From Rhodopirellula islandica (GTDB lineage Bacteria > Planctomycetota > Planctomycetia > Pirellulales > Pirellulaceae), in the NCBI RefSeq assembly GCF_001027925.1, contig NZ_LECT01000016.1:186001-250000 (forward strand): a stretch of DNA of 64,000 bases. The letters run 5' to 3'. A program made the position numbers and the translations under genes. How positions within the stretch are numbered: position 1 is the first letter of the stretch; every line of letters begins with the position of its first letter. Below, piece by piece: positions 1 to 7,511 of the stretch. The notes under the pieces were generated by a model. The model worked only from the letters and a program-made list of their open reading frames with translations, was not told the origin of the DNA and ran no database searches.

Positions 1-290
1 AGTGAAAGGCTCGTACTTCAACGAAATGCCCTGGTGAGCTTGATGGTTGACTTGCAAGAAAGACGAGGAGCATGATTGTCTGGAAACGATCGACCATGAC
101 TGACGAGCGGTCTCAGGTCCCGGACGCTCCTTTCCGGCACTCAATTTACAGTACTCGCTCAACCACCGTTCATCAAAAAAGCACATCCACTCCTCCTGGC
201 AACCCGACGCGTCAGTCAGCCAGGCACGCGTGGCAGACCCGACGCCGGCCCCGTCCGGGGCGACCGTCTGTGGTCCGCGATCGGTCTCGG
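1..290. other. Left edge, no supported gene
   Basis: No convincing gene is seen between the window edge and the IS element. A short frame open from the edge ends at about position 37 and another at about 75; either could be the last codons of a gene that starts outside the window, but both are too short to judge. The longer open frames here run into the IS element antisense to the transposase and look like shadows. Confidence 0.4.
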
Positions 291-300
291 GGCTTCCGCC

Positions 301-320
301 GAATGGCACTTACTTTAGAT
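301..320 (+). repeat. IS left terminal inverted repeat
   Basis: Reads GAATGGCACTTACTTTAGAT and is the exact reverse complement of 1761-1780. Three further bases (298-300 and 1781-1783) also pair, but these may belong to the flanks. Confidence 0.9.
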
Positions 321-1683
321 CCGAGTCTTTCAGTTTTGACGGTGGTTTCTTTCGCTTTTCGAATTGCGCGTCTTTGGGCCGTTTGCGGTACGCCTCGCGT
401 CGGTATCTGCGTTTGCCTCGAATTGGCAACTTGTCTTTGCGGGCGATCGCCAGGGCGGTTCGGTAGGCCTCGCGCCACTGGCTAGGCTCGGTGTGCATGT
501 GTCGCAACAAAAAAGTCTGAAAGGTGGTCCACGTTCGCTTGAAACTCATTCGACGCGGCCGAACTTCCTCCATGGCGGCCGCTTCGATACGAAGCTGACT
601 GGTCAGGTTGTAAGCCACGACTGACGTGTAGAGTTCTTTCATGAATGTGTCGACACTCTTGGCACGGATATTCTCGGCATCCATCACCACCTTGAAGTTG
701 CAAATGTCAATTTCTACATCGTAGCGACGCTCAAATAATGCGGCCAACGTGAAAGCTTCGTCGGCCAGCGTGCTGACCAGATAAAGCGTCAGCGAGTCGG
801 TAACCTTGACCTCGTGCAGAAAAACATCGCACTGGCAATCCGCGGGCAACTCCGGTTGGGTCTGGCGATTCTTCTTCGTGGGTATCCACGTGTGTCGGTA
901 ACTTTTGTGATGTTCGGATTGCTCAATCAGCTCGGCATTCTTCTGCAGCGAATGAAAGTTAGCCTTCTTCATTCGCAGCAAAATGTCGTGCCCTGCATTG
1001 ATGGCTTCATACGCGACTCCAAAGATCCCAAAGCCCGCATCGGACATAATGATCGAGTGCTCGGGAAGCTGCTCAAAACCTTGGCGAGCAAGTTGCGTCT
1101 CGGAGACTGCCTCGGGCCCGTACATCGGTCCGACTTGCGGAAGCATTGCAGCGCCGCTGGCAAGTTCATGAAAGACGGTTAACAACGCGCATGGCCAGAT
1201 ACCTTCGCCGAGTTGGTTGCTTGCCGGTGGAAACGCTTGTTGGAGTTCTTTTTCCGGTGCAAGAGCCATCGTGGTTCCGTCAATCAGGAACACGCGTTGT
1301 TGGTTGAATGTAGGCTCGGTGGCCGAAATGATGCCGGAGCTGACTTCCTCGGCAAACCAACGAACGACTTCTAGAGGCAGTCGAGATCGCGCTCGGCTGT
1401 AGGCACCCGATGCGGTCGAGATCGTGTTTTCGTCGAGTCGTTTGTTCTCGGGAAGATAGCTCGGCCGAGTATCGATCAGGTGTTTCACCGCGTTTTCGAG
1501 TGAGGCATCGGGCTTGAGACGCTGGTAGACGAGCATCCAAAGGACAACGCAGGCGGTGTAGACAGTGTGAGCTCGCTGGGCAAAAAGCTCGTTCGCATCT
1601 TCGAAGTTGACAAGCTGATGCAGCAGTTCGAAGGAGCGGTCAAACTGCTGGTCGGCTTCCATGCTTCGCTCGGAATCGTTCAT
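310..1683 (-). CDS. IS4-family DDE transposase
   Basis: This 457-residue protein has the layout of an IS4-type transposase with an RNase H-like catalytic core. The first catalytic Asp lies in LIDGTTMALAP, the second in IIMSDAGFG, and the Glu in the C-terminal signature FERRYDVEIDICNFK. That signature fits the IS4 Y-x2-R-x3-E-x6-K pattern, with Phe replacing Tyr. The C-terminus is strongly basic, as expected for DNA binding. The ATG at 1683 gives a full-length protein, and the reading frame is uninterrupted, so the gene is probably functional. It is the only gene between the 20-bp inverted repeats. The family assignment rests on motifs; the exact IS subgroup was not determined. Confidence 0.9.
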   Translation of the reverse strand: MNDSERSMEADQQFDRSFELLHQLVNFEDANELFAQRAHTVYTACVVLWMLVYQRLKPDASLENAVKHLIDTRPSYLPENKRLDENTISTASGAYSRARSRLPLEVVRWFAEEVSSGIISATEPTFNQQRVFLIDGTTMALAPEKELQQAFPPASNQLGEGIWPCALLTVFHELASGAAMLPQVGPMYGPEAVSETQLARQGFEQLPEHSIIMSDAGFGIFGVAYEAINAGHDILLRMKKANFHSLQKNAELIEQSEHHKSYRHTWIPTKKNRQTQPELPADCQCDVFLHEVKVTDSLTLYLVSTLADEAFTLAALFERRYDVEIDICNFKVVMDAENIRAKSVDTFMKELYTSVVAYNLTSQLRIEAAAMEEVRPRRMSFKRTWTTFQTFLLRHMHTEPSQWREAYRTALAIARKDKLPIRGKRRYRREAYRKRPKDAQFEKRKKPPSKLKDSDLK

Positions 1684-1760
1684 GCCAAAATGGCTCCTTT
1701 TTGAGAAAGGAAGCCTGAATGCGCAAAAACTGTGCCAAGATTATCGCAGCTGAAGACTCA

Positions 1761-1780
1761 ATCTAAAGTAAGTGCCATTC
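1761..1780 (+). repeat. IS right terminal inverted repeat
   Basis: Reads ATCTAAAGTAAGTGCCATTC, a perfect 20-bp partner of 301-320. Confidence 0.9.
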
Positions 1781-1835
1781 GGCTAACGCCCAAACGGCTC
1801 ACATGGTTGTGCTTGATCATTCCTGCCGACCTGCT
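1781..1835 (+). repeat. Truncated copy (R1) of dispersed GCAGGTCGGCAGGA repeat
   Basis: This matches one half of the small repeats at 34964-35087 and 60219-60341, sharing the core CCCAAACGGCTCACATGGTT and the end CCTGCCGACCTGC. The match starts abruptly at the IS boundary, and the missing half is not seen on the other side of the IS at 300. This suggests IS insertion followed by deletion, or recombination between IS copies. Confidence 0.75.
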
Positions 1836-1863
1836 TAACGGTCGTCTTGCACCGCATTCGTTT

Positions 1864-1944
1864 GGCCACAAAGGCACAGAGGGCACAAATAAAGATCGAC
1901 TTTGTAGCCAAAACCTCTGTGCTCTTTGTGTCTCTGTGGCGAAA
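1864..1944. repeat. Imperfect inverted repeat upstream of the GxxExxY gene
   Basis: The left arm (about 1861-1888) pairs with the right arm (1917-1944) at about 22 of 28 positions. The right arm contains TTTGTGTCTCTGTGGCGAA. The same right-arm sequence returns in the inverted repeat after the gene (2437-2464), so the gene sits between two related hairpins. Confidence 0.7.
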
Positions 1945-1980
1945 CTGTTTATGCACCATGTTTTTGAATAGGCCTAGGAG

Positions 1981-2373
1981 ATGAGTGTCAATCAAGACTG
2001 GAGTGACGTGCGAGTCAAAGAGCTTTGCGATCGGGTTCGACAGATCGCTTACGATTTGCATGTCTATTTGGGCACCGGTTACCTCGAGAAGATTTACGAA
2101 AACGGATTGCTTCATCGTCTGGCTAAAGCGGGTATTCGCTGTGAAAAGCAGGTGCCGGTGCAGGTGCTTGATGACGACCAATTTTGTTTAGGCGAATACA
2201 AGTTAGACCTTGTCGTCGAAGAAATTCTGGTGGTTGAGATCAAAGCCGCTCGAGGAATCGATGACAAACATGTTGCACAAATCCTCGGCTATCCAAAAGC
2301 GACCACGCTGAGTCACGGGCTGCTCGTCAACTTCGGATCAGCGAAATTTCAAATCAGGAAATTTAAGATGTAG
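1981..2373 (+). CDS. GxxExxY family protein, PD-(D/E)XK nuclease-like
   Basis: This 130-residue protein carries the family signature G33-x2-E36-x2-Y39 (GYLEKIY). Its second half has a PD-(D/E)XK-like core: D76 in KLDLVV, then E86-I-K88 in VVEIKAA. This places it with the GxxExxY/PDDEXK_3 proteins, which often occur in several copies per genome and whose role is unsettled; a nuclease-type fold is inferred, not shown. AGGAG directly abuts the ATG, closer than a normal ribosome-binding site. The gene lies between the IS4 element and the metal island and is bracketed by two related inverted repeats, so it may move as a unit or be maintained as one. Confidence 0.8.
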   Translation: MSVNQDWSDVRVKELCDRVRQIAYDLHVYLGTGYLEKIYENGLLHRLAKAGIRCEKQVPVQVLDDDQFCLGEYKLDLVVEEILVVEIKAARGIDDKHVAQILGYPKATTLSHGLLVNFGSAKFQIRKFKM

Positions 2374-2381
2374 GATTTGGG

Positions 2382-2464
2382 TTTGCGGCAGAGACAAGGA
2401 GGGCACAGAGAGCTCGCTCGTTGGCGTTGCTGCGTTTTGTGCCCCTTTGTGTCTCTGTGGCGAA
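2382..2464. repeat. Imperfect inverted repeat downstream of the GxxExxY gene
   Basis: The left arm (about 2382-2407) pairs imperfectly with the right arm (2438-2464). The right arm shares TTTGTGTCTCTGTGGCGAA with the repeat upstream of the gene at about 1926-1944. The structure ends a few bases before the stop codon of the convergent CobW gene and could also act as a terminator. Confidence 0.7.
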
Positions 2465-2470
2465 TTACAA

Positions 2471-3733
2471 TCAGCTGGAAACGGTTTCTTCGTCATATTC
2501 CAGCTCGATGGGCGGCAATGGATCTTCCATGTTCGTCCAGGCTTCCGGGCCTTGAGCAAATTCAACGTCCGTCAGCAAGCAGTCATCGAGAATCTGGGTG
2601 ATTCGTTCTCGGCTCATCGCGTTTCCGATGAACACCAATTCTTGATGGCGATCGCCATGTTCGCCGACGAACTTGGATCGAATTTCTTCAATGGACTCGG
2701 AGTCGTCGGGCCATTCCTCTTCCGGTGCGGCTGCCCACCAGAAACCGGCTGGGTTCATCCGGATCGAGCACCCGGCTTGCGACCAGTCGTAGGCCCAGTC
2801 GTGTCGCGACGCGATCCACATCAATCCTTTGCTACGAAGCACTCCGGTGAACAAACCTTCTTCCATGTCGGCGTCGAGAGCGCTGGTCAAACGTTTGGGA
2901 TGAAATGGGCGTTGGGCTTGATAGACGAAGTTCGAGATGCCGTATTCTTCGGTCTCGGTTTCTTCTTCCCCACGCGGTACCTCCAACCATCCGGGTTGCT
3001 CCTCGGCTTCACTTAGAGAGTAGAGCCCGGTGCCCATGATTTCGGATAGCTCAATGCGGCTTTCTGTCGTGGTCAGGATTTTGGCCTCGGCGTTGAGTTG
3101 ACGTAGAATCTGTTTGAGCTGCTCCAGTTCATATGGTGAGATCAAGTCGGTTTTGTTGACGACGATGACATTGGCAAATTCAACTTGATCGACCAACAGA
3201 TCCACAATGTTGCGAGTGTCTTCTTCGCTCAGACCCAAACGTCGATCGGTGAGATCGTCCCACGAGCCAAAGTCCTTCATGAAGTTGCCTGCGTCGACAA
3301 CGGTCACCATCGTGTCCAGTTCAGCGACCAACGACAGGCTGTCGCCCTCTTCGTCTTCGAAGGTGAAGGTTTCTGCGACCGGCATCGGTTCGGAGATGCC
3401 GGTGGATTCGATCAGCAGGTAGTCGAAGCGGCCGTCGCGAGCGAGCCGGCGAACTTCAATCAGCAGGTCTTCGCGTAGCGTGCAACAGATGCAACCGTTG
3501 GACATCTCAACGAGCTGTTCTTCCGTTCGCGAAAGATTCGCGTCACCTGATTTGACCAACGCCGCGTCGATGTTGATTTCGCTCATGTCATTGACGATCA
3601 CCGCGACTCGTAGGCCTTCGCGGTTGGTCAGAATGTGGTTGAGCAGCGTCGTCTTGCCGGCTCCGAGAAATCCGGAAAGCACGGTGACAGGAAGACGTTC
3701 CGCCTGGGGCGTTGTTGGATCGGTTGGGTTCAT
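2471..3733 (-). CDS. COG0523/CobW-family GTPase, putative zinc chaperone 1
   Basis: This 420-residue G3E GTPase has Walker [10 protein letters not shown] at 21-29, the metal-binding CxCC motif (C81-I-C-C84), and the NKTD guanine-specificity motif in [11 protein letters not shown]-terminal CobW_C-type domain follows a long acidic segment. COG0523 proteins insert or deliver metals (zinc, cobalt), and many are induced under zinc starvation. I start at the ATG at 3733, where homology begins; a longer in-frame extension up to 3916 would read through the palindrome at 3766-3816 and has no domain. It follows the lipoprotein gene 3849-4313 on the same strand and probably shares its promoter, which carries the motif at 4388. 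A second COG0523 gene points the other way. Confidence 0.9.
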   Translation of the reverse strand: MNPTDPTTPQAERLPVTVLSGFLGAGKTTLLNHILTNREGLRVAVIVNDMSEINIDAALVKSGDANLSRTEEQLVEMSNGCICCTLREDLLIEVRRLARDGRFDYLLIESTGISEPMPVAETFTFEDEEGDSLSLVAELDTMVTVVDAGNFMKDFGSWDDLTDRRLGLSEEDTRNIVDLLVDQVEFANVIVVNKTDLISPYELEQLKQILRQLNAEAKILTTTESRIELSEIMGTGLYSLSEAEEQPGWLEVPRGEEETETEEYGISNFVYQAQRPFHPKRLTSALDADMEEGLFTGVLRSKGLMWIASRHDWAYDWSQAGCSIRMNPAGFWWAAAPEEEWPDDSESIEEIRSKFVGEHGDRHQELVFIGNAMSRERITQILDDCLLTDVEFAQGPEAWTNMEDPLPPIELEYDEETVSS

Positions 3734-3765
3734 TGGATTTTCAAGAGGGTGGTTGGGATGGGTGC

Positions 3766-3816
3766 GGCATAGGCTTCCAGCCTGTGTTGGTCTTCCACAG
3801 GCTGGAAGCCTATGCC
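3766..3816. repeat. Perfect 21-bp palindrome, hairpin between lipoprotein and CobW genes
   Basis: Arms 3766-3786 and 3796-3816 are exact reverse complements around a 9-nt loop; the arm core is TAGGCTTCCAGCCTG. It lies between two minus-strand genes. There is no T-run, so it may be a REP-like element or an mRNA-processing or attenuating hairpin rather than a true terminator. Confidence 0.85.
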
Positions 3817-3848
3817 ACTTGGAGTTATCCGTTCGGTTCGATTGCTGC

Positions 3849-4313
3849 TTACTGCAACTTGGCCAACAGCGCACTCTTCTGCAGTTCTTGATTGCGACGC
3901 TGGGACGGTGAGGCAATGGGAATGACTTTCACGCCATGGTTTGCCAGACGCTCTCGATAGATGGCTTCGATGGGCAGTTCTTCGCTTGGGCAATAGAGGT
4001 AGCACTTCGCGTTGAGCAATCGAGCGATGGGTAAAGCCGGCACGGTCCGTTGAGCGTTGTCGTCGGCTAGGTTTTCTCGATCGAAGAGGCATTCTGCCGG
4101 AGCGTCGGTCCACGTCGCAATTCTGTCGAGCAAGCTCTTGTGAGCAACGACAAGAATCGGGCGATCTTCGTGCACCGACTCGCCGGTGCCATTCGCGGCG
4201 ATGTTGCTAGCGGTGTCAGTGGGCTGCTGCGGAGAGGGTTGGTCGGCCGCGGCGAGGGGCCCGCAACCAGCCAAGGCAACGACCAAGCAGAGTGTTCGGA
4301 ACTTGAGCAACAT
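3849..4313 (-). CDS. Small putative lipoprotein in the metal island
   Basis: The 154-residue product begins with a short basic and hydrophobic stretch ending in a lipobox (LAGC, Cys about 17), so it should be exported and lipid-anchored. The mature part starts with a Pro/Gln/Thr-rich linker, then a compact alpha/beta-looking region with a few Cys (ECLFD, KCYLYC). I do not recognise the family. It is the first gene after the divergent promoter that holds the TGCAA-N5-GTGCA motif at 4388 and is followed by a CobW gene, which suggests a metal-related periplasmic role by association only. Confidence 0.7.
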   Translation of the reverse strand: MLLKFRTLCLVVALAGCGPLAAADQPSPQQPTDTASNIAANGTGESVHEDRPILVVAHKSLLDRIATWTDAPAECLFDRENLADDNAQRTVPALPIARLLNAKCYLYCPSEELPIEAIYRERLANHGVKVIPIASPSQRRNQELQKSALLAKLQ

Positions 4314-4387
4314 AGAAGAACCCTTCGTAGGAAAAGAAGCGATGAGTGCCGTCAGGACACGTTCAGTTTATGACAATACGACGCACA

Positions 4388-4402
4388 TGCAATACGTGTG
4401 CA
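4388..4402. promoter_or_regulatory. Putative metal-regulon operator (TGCAATACGTGTGCA)
   Basis: One copy of the shared motif TGCAA-N5-KTGCA, in the divergent intergenic region between the lipoprotein/CobW unit (start 4313) and the second CobW gene (start 4442), 39 bp before the latter. It could control both directions. Confidence 0.6.
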
Positions 4403-4441
4403 GAAAGGAAGTGTTCTTGGGGATCTGCTAAAGTATCCAAA

Positions 4442-5497
4442 ATGGATGCCAAACCTCAGCCAGTAAAACAGCCCCGTTCGAGTTCGATGATGCCGATCCC
4501 AACCAATTTGATCACGGGATTCCTTGGGTCAGGGAAGACCACGGCGATCAATCGCTTGCTTGAGCATCGACCGGATGGCGAACGATGGTCGATTTTCGTG
4601 AACGAGTACGGCATGGTGACCGTGGACGAGTTGCTGATCGACTCGGAGTGTCCGGAGGTCAACGTGCAGGAACTTGGCGGCGGTTGCCTGTGCTGTACCG
4701 TCGCGTTCGCTTTTGATGCGGTCTTCAGCCAATTCATTCGCCGCAGCAAGCCAGATCGGCTTCTGCTTGAACCCAGCGGCGCGGGGCATCCAGCGGCATT
4801 GGTTGACAAGTTGAGGGACGACAACTTTCGACGGGCAATTGATCTGCGGGCGACAATCTGTTTGATCGACCCTGAAGACTGGAGCAAGCCGCAATGGCGT
4901 GATTCCGAAGTCTTTCATGACCAGGTTCAAATGGCCGACGTCGTCGCCATCAACTTCACCGACAAACGAGACCCTGAGTTGACGCGGCAATGCCGTGAAT
5001 GGGTGGAATCATTTGACCCGCCCAAAATGCTGATTGCTGAAACGGACCACGGGCGAATTGATCCCGCGTGGCTCGATCTCCAGGGCACGGTCGTTCGCCC
5101 ACCGAAGTTTGGTGAAGCCCATGCCCACAATCATTCCCATGCCGCGGATCACGTGGATGCGGGCGGGCTGACCTCGATCGAAGTCCCGCCGATGTTGGGG
5201 AAGCCCAAGCGGATTGAAAACGAGGGCGACGGCCAGTGGGCGTGTGGCTGGATCTTTTCCGTCGACGAGGTTTTCGACCGAGACCAATTGCTCGACCTGC
5301 TTGGCTACCTGCAACCGGTCGTGCGGCTCAAAGGTGTGTTTCGCTGCCAGGATGATTGGTGGGTGATCAATCGTAGCAAGAATGAGACCTCGTTCAGCAC
5401 CACGGCGTATCGTCGCGATAGCCGCCTAGAAATCATCACCGACAGTCCAACCTCCGGCTGGGAGGAACTGGAGCAACTGCTACTGAAGTGCAAGTAG
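4442..5497 (+). CDS. COG0523/CobW-family GTPase, putative zinc chaperone 2
   Basis: This 351-residue G3E GTPase has the P-loop G26-F-L-G-S-G-K-T-T, the metal motif C82-L-C84-C85, and a His-rich linker (HAHNHSHAADH, about residues 225-236) before a CobW_C-type domain. His-rich loops of this kind are typical of COG0523 members that handle zinc. The ATG at 4442 is preferred over an upstream in-frame start at 4346, because the longer version would place the operator-like site 4388-4402 inside the gene and adds residues with no homology. It is divergent from the other CobW unit and convergent with the MerC-domain gene. Confidence 0.9.
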   Translation: MDAKPQPVKQPRSSSMMPIPTNLITGFLGSGKTTAINRLLEHRPDGERWSIFVNEYGMVTVDELLIDSECPEVNVQELGGGCLCCTVAFAFDAVFSQFIRRSKPDRLLLEPSGAGHPAALVDKLRDDNFRRAIDLRATICLIDPEDWSKPQWRDSEVFHDQVQMADVVAINFTDKRDPELTRQCREWVESFDPPKMLIAETDHGRIDPAWLDLQGTVVRPPKFGEAHAHNHSHAADHVDAGGLTSIEVPPMLGKPKRIENEGDGQWACGWIFSVDEVFDRDQLLDLLGYLQPVVRLKGVFRCQDDWWVINRSKNETSFSTTAYRRDSRLEIITDSPTSGWEELEQLLLKCK

Positions 5498-5529
5498 CGG
5501 ATGAAGGTCGTGCCTTGATGCCAGGCGGG

Positions 5530-6168
5530 TCACGCAGCTTGTGTGGCTGGTTCGCAGCACCCGCAGAGGCATCCGTATCGACGGTTCAGCAAGTGAGCGC
5601 AGACCAGCAGGAGTCCACCGATCGGTGTGATCCAAAGTGCGAAGGGAGCGACCAAAGCTTGCAGCCCGGAAACTTCAGGGGGGCCTCCGCTCGCGGCGAG
5701 GCTGCTCAGGTTGGCTTCCGACTCATCTGGACCGGCTTCTGCCTCTGCGGTGCAATGCTCGCAACATGCGTCGGTGCAAACGGCGGCATCGGTTGCCGCG
5801 ATGGTGGAAGTCTCGCAGGCCGCACAGCAGTCACCAGCCATGCCAAATGCCGCGCTGGTGATCAGAACCAAGCCCACGCTGGCGATTGCGATCGGTGTCA
5901 TCCGGCGATGCTTGCGGAAGCCAGGGACGAAAGCTGCGATCGCGATCAGGAAACAGGCCAGAGCCATCCACTGGTGAAACGATTCATCCGCCAGGAAGCT
6001 GAGTCCCAGTGCGGGCAAAAATGCGATCACAAACGGCATGGCCGCACAATGAATCGCACACCCGATCGAAGCAACGATCCCGACCCAGTCACGCCAGGTG
6101 GCAATTTTGGTGGGTTCGGGACTGCTGAGCGGTAGAGGACTGGCGGGTTGATACGGGACATCGCTCAT
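5530..6168 (-). CDS. MerC-domain membrane protein with Cys-rich loop
   Basis: The 212-residue protein has a MerC-like N-terminal part: transmembrane helices beginning WRDWVGIVASIGCAIHCAAMP with a CxxxC-type pair, then a helix followed by PGFRKHRR. A Cys-dense stretch follows (CCAAC, then CTDACCEHC around 115-145), then further hydrophobic segments and a Cys-rich C-terminus (YGCLCGCC). MerC proteins move or bind mercuric ions; chromosomal MerC-domain genes beside ZIP and COG0523 genes probably concern zinc instead. Two operator-like sites lie 108-172 bp upstream. The ZIP gene lies upstream on the same strand but is separated by 276 bp that hold these sites, so it likely has its own promoter. 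Confidence 0.85.
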   Translation of the reverse strand: MSDVPYQPASPLPLSSPEPTKIATWRDWVGIVASIGCAIHCAAMPFVIAFLPALGLSFLADESFHQWMALACFLIAIAAFVPGFRKHRRMTPIAIASVGLVLITSAAFGMAGDCCAACETSTIAATDAAVCTDACCEHCTAEAEAGPDESEANLSSLAASGGPPEVSGLQALVAPFALWITPIGGLLLVCAHLLNRRYGCLCGCCEPATQAA

Positions 6169-6275
6169 TGATCAGGCTCCATCAGGTCGTCGGGGACGCC
6201 CGATTTCAACGGTGGAAACGCGGCTGGCTTCCCTACGGCGATCCTACGAATCGCTCGTGACGGCCAGCACGCAAA

Positions 6276-6290
6276 TGCAAGTAGTGTGCA
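6276..6290. promoter_or_regulatory. Putative metal-regulon operator (TGCAAGTAGTGTGCA)
   Basis: Second copy of TGCAA-N5-KTGCA. It lies upstream of the MerC-domain gene, 50 bp (about five helical turns) from the copy at 6326, an arrangement suggesting cooperative binding. Confidence 0.6.
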
Positions 6291-6325
6291 TTAAAGAAGT
6301 CTGGGCTTTCCCTGTCAAGTGATAA

Positions 6326-6340
6326 TGCAATCGTTGTGCA
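6326..6340. promoter_or_regulatory. Putative metal-regulon operator (TGCAATCGTTGTGCA)
   Basis: Third copy of the motif, paired with the site at 6276 in the promoter region of the MerC-domain gene. Confidence 0.6.
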
Positions 6341-6444
6341 AAGACTGGGGAGGCGCAACGATTGGCGACTCTTGGAGCGGTTGGCCCCCGCCTCCAGGGG
6401 AAAACCACTGGGATCGTGCAGCAGCGATCGTCCTGCTTCCGATA

Positions 6445-7377
6445 TCAATGATCGTGATCGTGATCGTGGACGCTGTGGTCGTGGTCATGTCCGTGATCTT
6501 CGTGCCCGTGATCTTCGTGCCCGTGCTCAACCTGCCCACCAGCAGGATGGTGTTCGTGGCTGTGCCCGGGCAGGTTCTCGATACCGACTGCAATCGCGAC
6601 CCCAAAAAGGAACGCCATCGTCAGCTTGACGCGATCATGGTCGTGAAAGGCGACCTCAGGCAGGAGGTCCGCCAGGGCGATGCCCAGGAAGAAACCGGCT
6701 GAAATCGCGAGTCCCCAGCCAAGGAACGCATTGTTCGCGTCAAACTTCATCGCTCCGAAGTAAAACGCGGCGGCACCGATGGGACAGGCCAACGAGAACG
6801 CGGCGTTCGCGATGTTTTGGGCGGACACAGACCACTTTTGTTTGTTCATCACCGAGGTGATGGCAAAGGCGTCGAGCGGTTTGTGCAGCGCAACCGCCAG
6901 AAAGGTCCCCAGGCCAGCCAAGCCCAACCAGGCACCGTGCTCGGCATCAATCAGAACACTGCTGGCCAGGGCAACACCGTCGACCAACGTGTGAAGTGCA
7001 AGCCCGAAGAACAAGCCGAACCAACTGATGCCTTTCTCGGAATGATGGTGATCGTGACCATGGTCGCATTCGGAGTTGGTGCCGTCTGACTCGACCGGGA
7101 CTCCGTGGTCATGGGTGTGGAACAGGCGAATCGTCAGGAACATGACCAACAGGCCGATCAGTGCACCGCGGCAAGCTTTCGTTGGGGAATTCAACACTTC
7201 AGTGGCGTGCGGCAGTAAATGCAGCAACGCGATTCCCAGCATCAATCCCCCGACGCCGCTCATCAAGAGTTGCGTCCGCAGGTGTGTCATCCGCAGCAGG
7301 GACGAAAGTCGCCCGCCCGCCATCGACGCGGCCAAAACGAAAACACAATAGACAAGAAGGAGCCAGTGAGCAGGCAT
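6445..7377 (-). CDS. ZIP-family metal transporter with His-rich tail
   Basis: This 310-residue membrane protein has the ZIP architecture. A His-rich cytosolic loop (HTHDHG, CDHGHDHHHSEKG, about 95-135) is followed by the two conserved metal-site helices, ALHTLVDGVALASS (HxxxDG) and ALHKPLDAFAITS (HKPLD). The C-terminus is an exceptional run of His/Asp/Glu (about the last 40 residues). ZIP proteins bring zinc and other divalent cations into the cytosol. A variant operator site (CGCAA-N5-TTGCA) lies 43 bp before the start, consistent with induction by zinc shortage, the usual logic for an importer. Such a His-rich C-terminal tail is unusual in bacterial ZIPs and could buffer or sense zinc. Confidence 0.92.
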   Translation of the reverse strand: MPAHWLLLVYCVFVLAASMAGGRLSSLLRMTHLRTQLLMSGVGGLMLGIALLHLLPHATEVLNSPTKACRGALIGLLVMFLTIRLFHTHDHGVPVESDGTNSECDHGHDHHHSEKGISWFGLFFGLALHTLVDGVALASSVLIDAEHGAWLGLAGLGTFLAVALHKPLDAFAITSVMNKQKWSVSAQNIANAAFSLACPIGAAAFYFGAMKFDANNAFLGWGLAISAGFFLGIALADLLPEVAFHDHDRVKLTMAFLFGVAIAVGIENLPGHSHEHHPAGGQVEHGHEDHGHEDHGHDHDHSVHDHDHDH

Positions 7378-7419
7378 GACAGGAAGGTCTCAGCGGTCAA
7401 AACCCCAAGTGTACCTTGA

Positions 7420-7434
7420 CGCAAACTGCTTGCA
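7420..7434. promoter_or_regulatory. Putative metal-regulon operator (CGCAAACTGCTTGCA)
   Basis: Variant of TGCAA-N5-KTGCA with one mismatch (first base C), 43 bp upstream of the ZIP start codon. Confidence 0.5.
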
Positions 7435-7511
7435 CATGCGGTCGTTGCGTCATTGTTTTCGAACGGCACTTCACCAGATTGCCTCTCGTTTGAGTGTTAT
7501 CTCAAATGAGA

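Larger units (their letters stand above)
301..1780 (-). mobile_element. IS4-family insertion sequence, apparently complete
   Basis: The element is about 1480 bp. Its ends are a perfect 20-bp inverted repeat (301-320 and 1761-1780) and it carries one transposase gene that almost fills it; the transposase stop codon lies inside the left repeat. The flanking 10-mers GGCTTCCGCC (291-300) and GGCTAACGCC (1781-1790) match at 8 of 10 positions, so they may be a decayed target duplication or a coincidence. IS4-family elements usually make 9-12 bp duplications. The right flank is a truncated copy of a dispersed repeat (see 1781-1835). Confidence 0.85.

Noticed and set aside
72-485. Plus-strand gene at the left edge
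   Set aside because: It overlaps the IS end and transposase antisense; no protein-like features.
3734-3916. N-terminal extension of the first CobW protein
   Set aside because: It would run through the palindrome and overlap the upstream lipoprotein gene, and it adds no domain.
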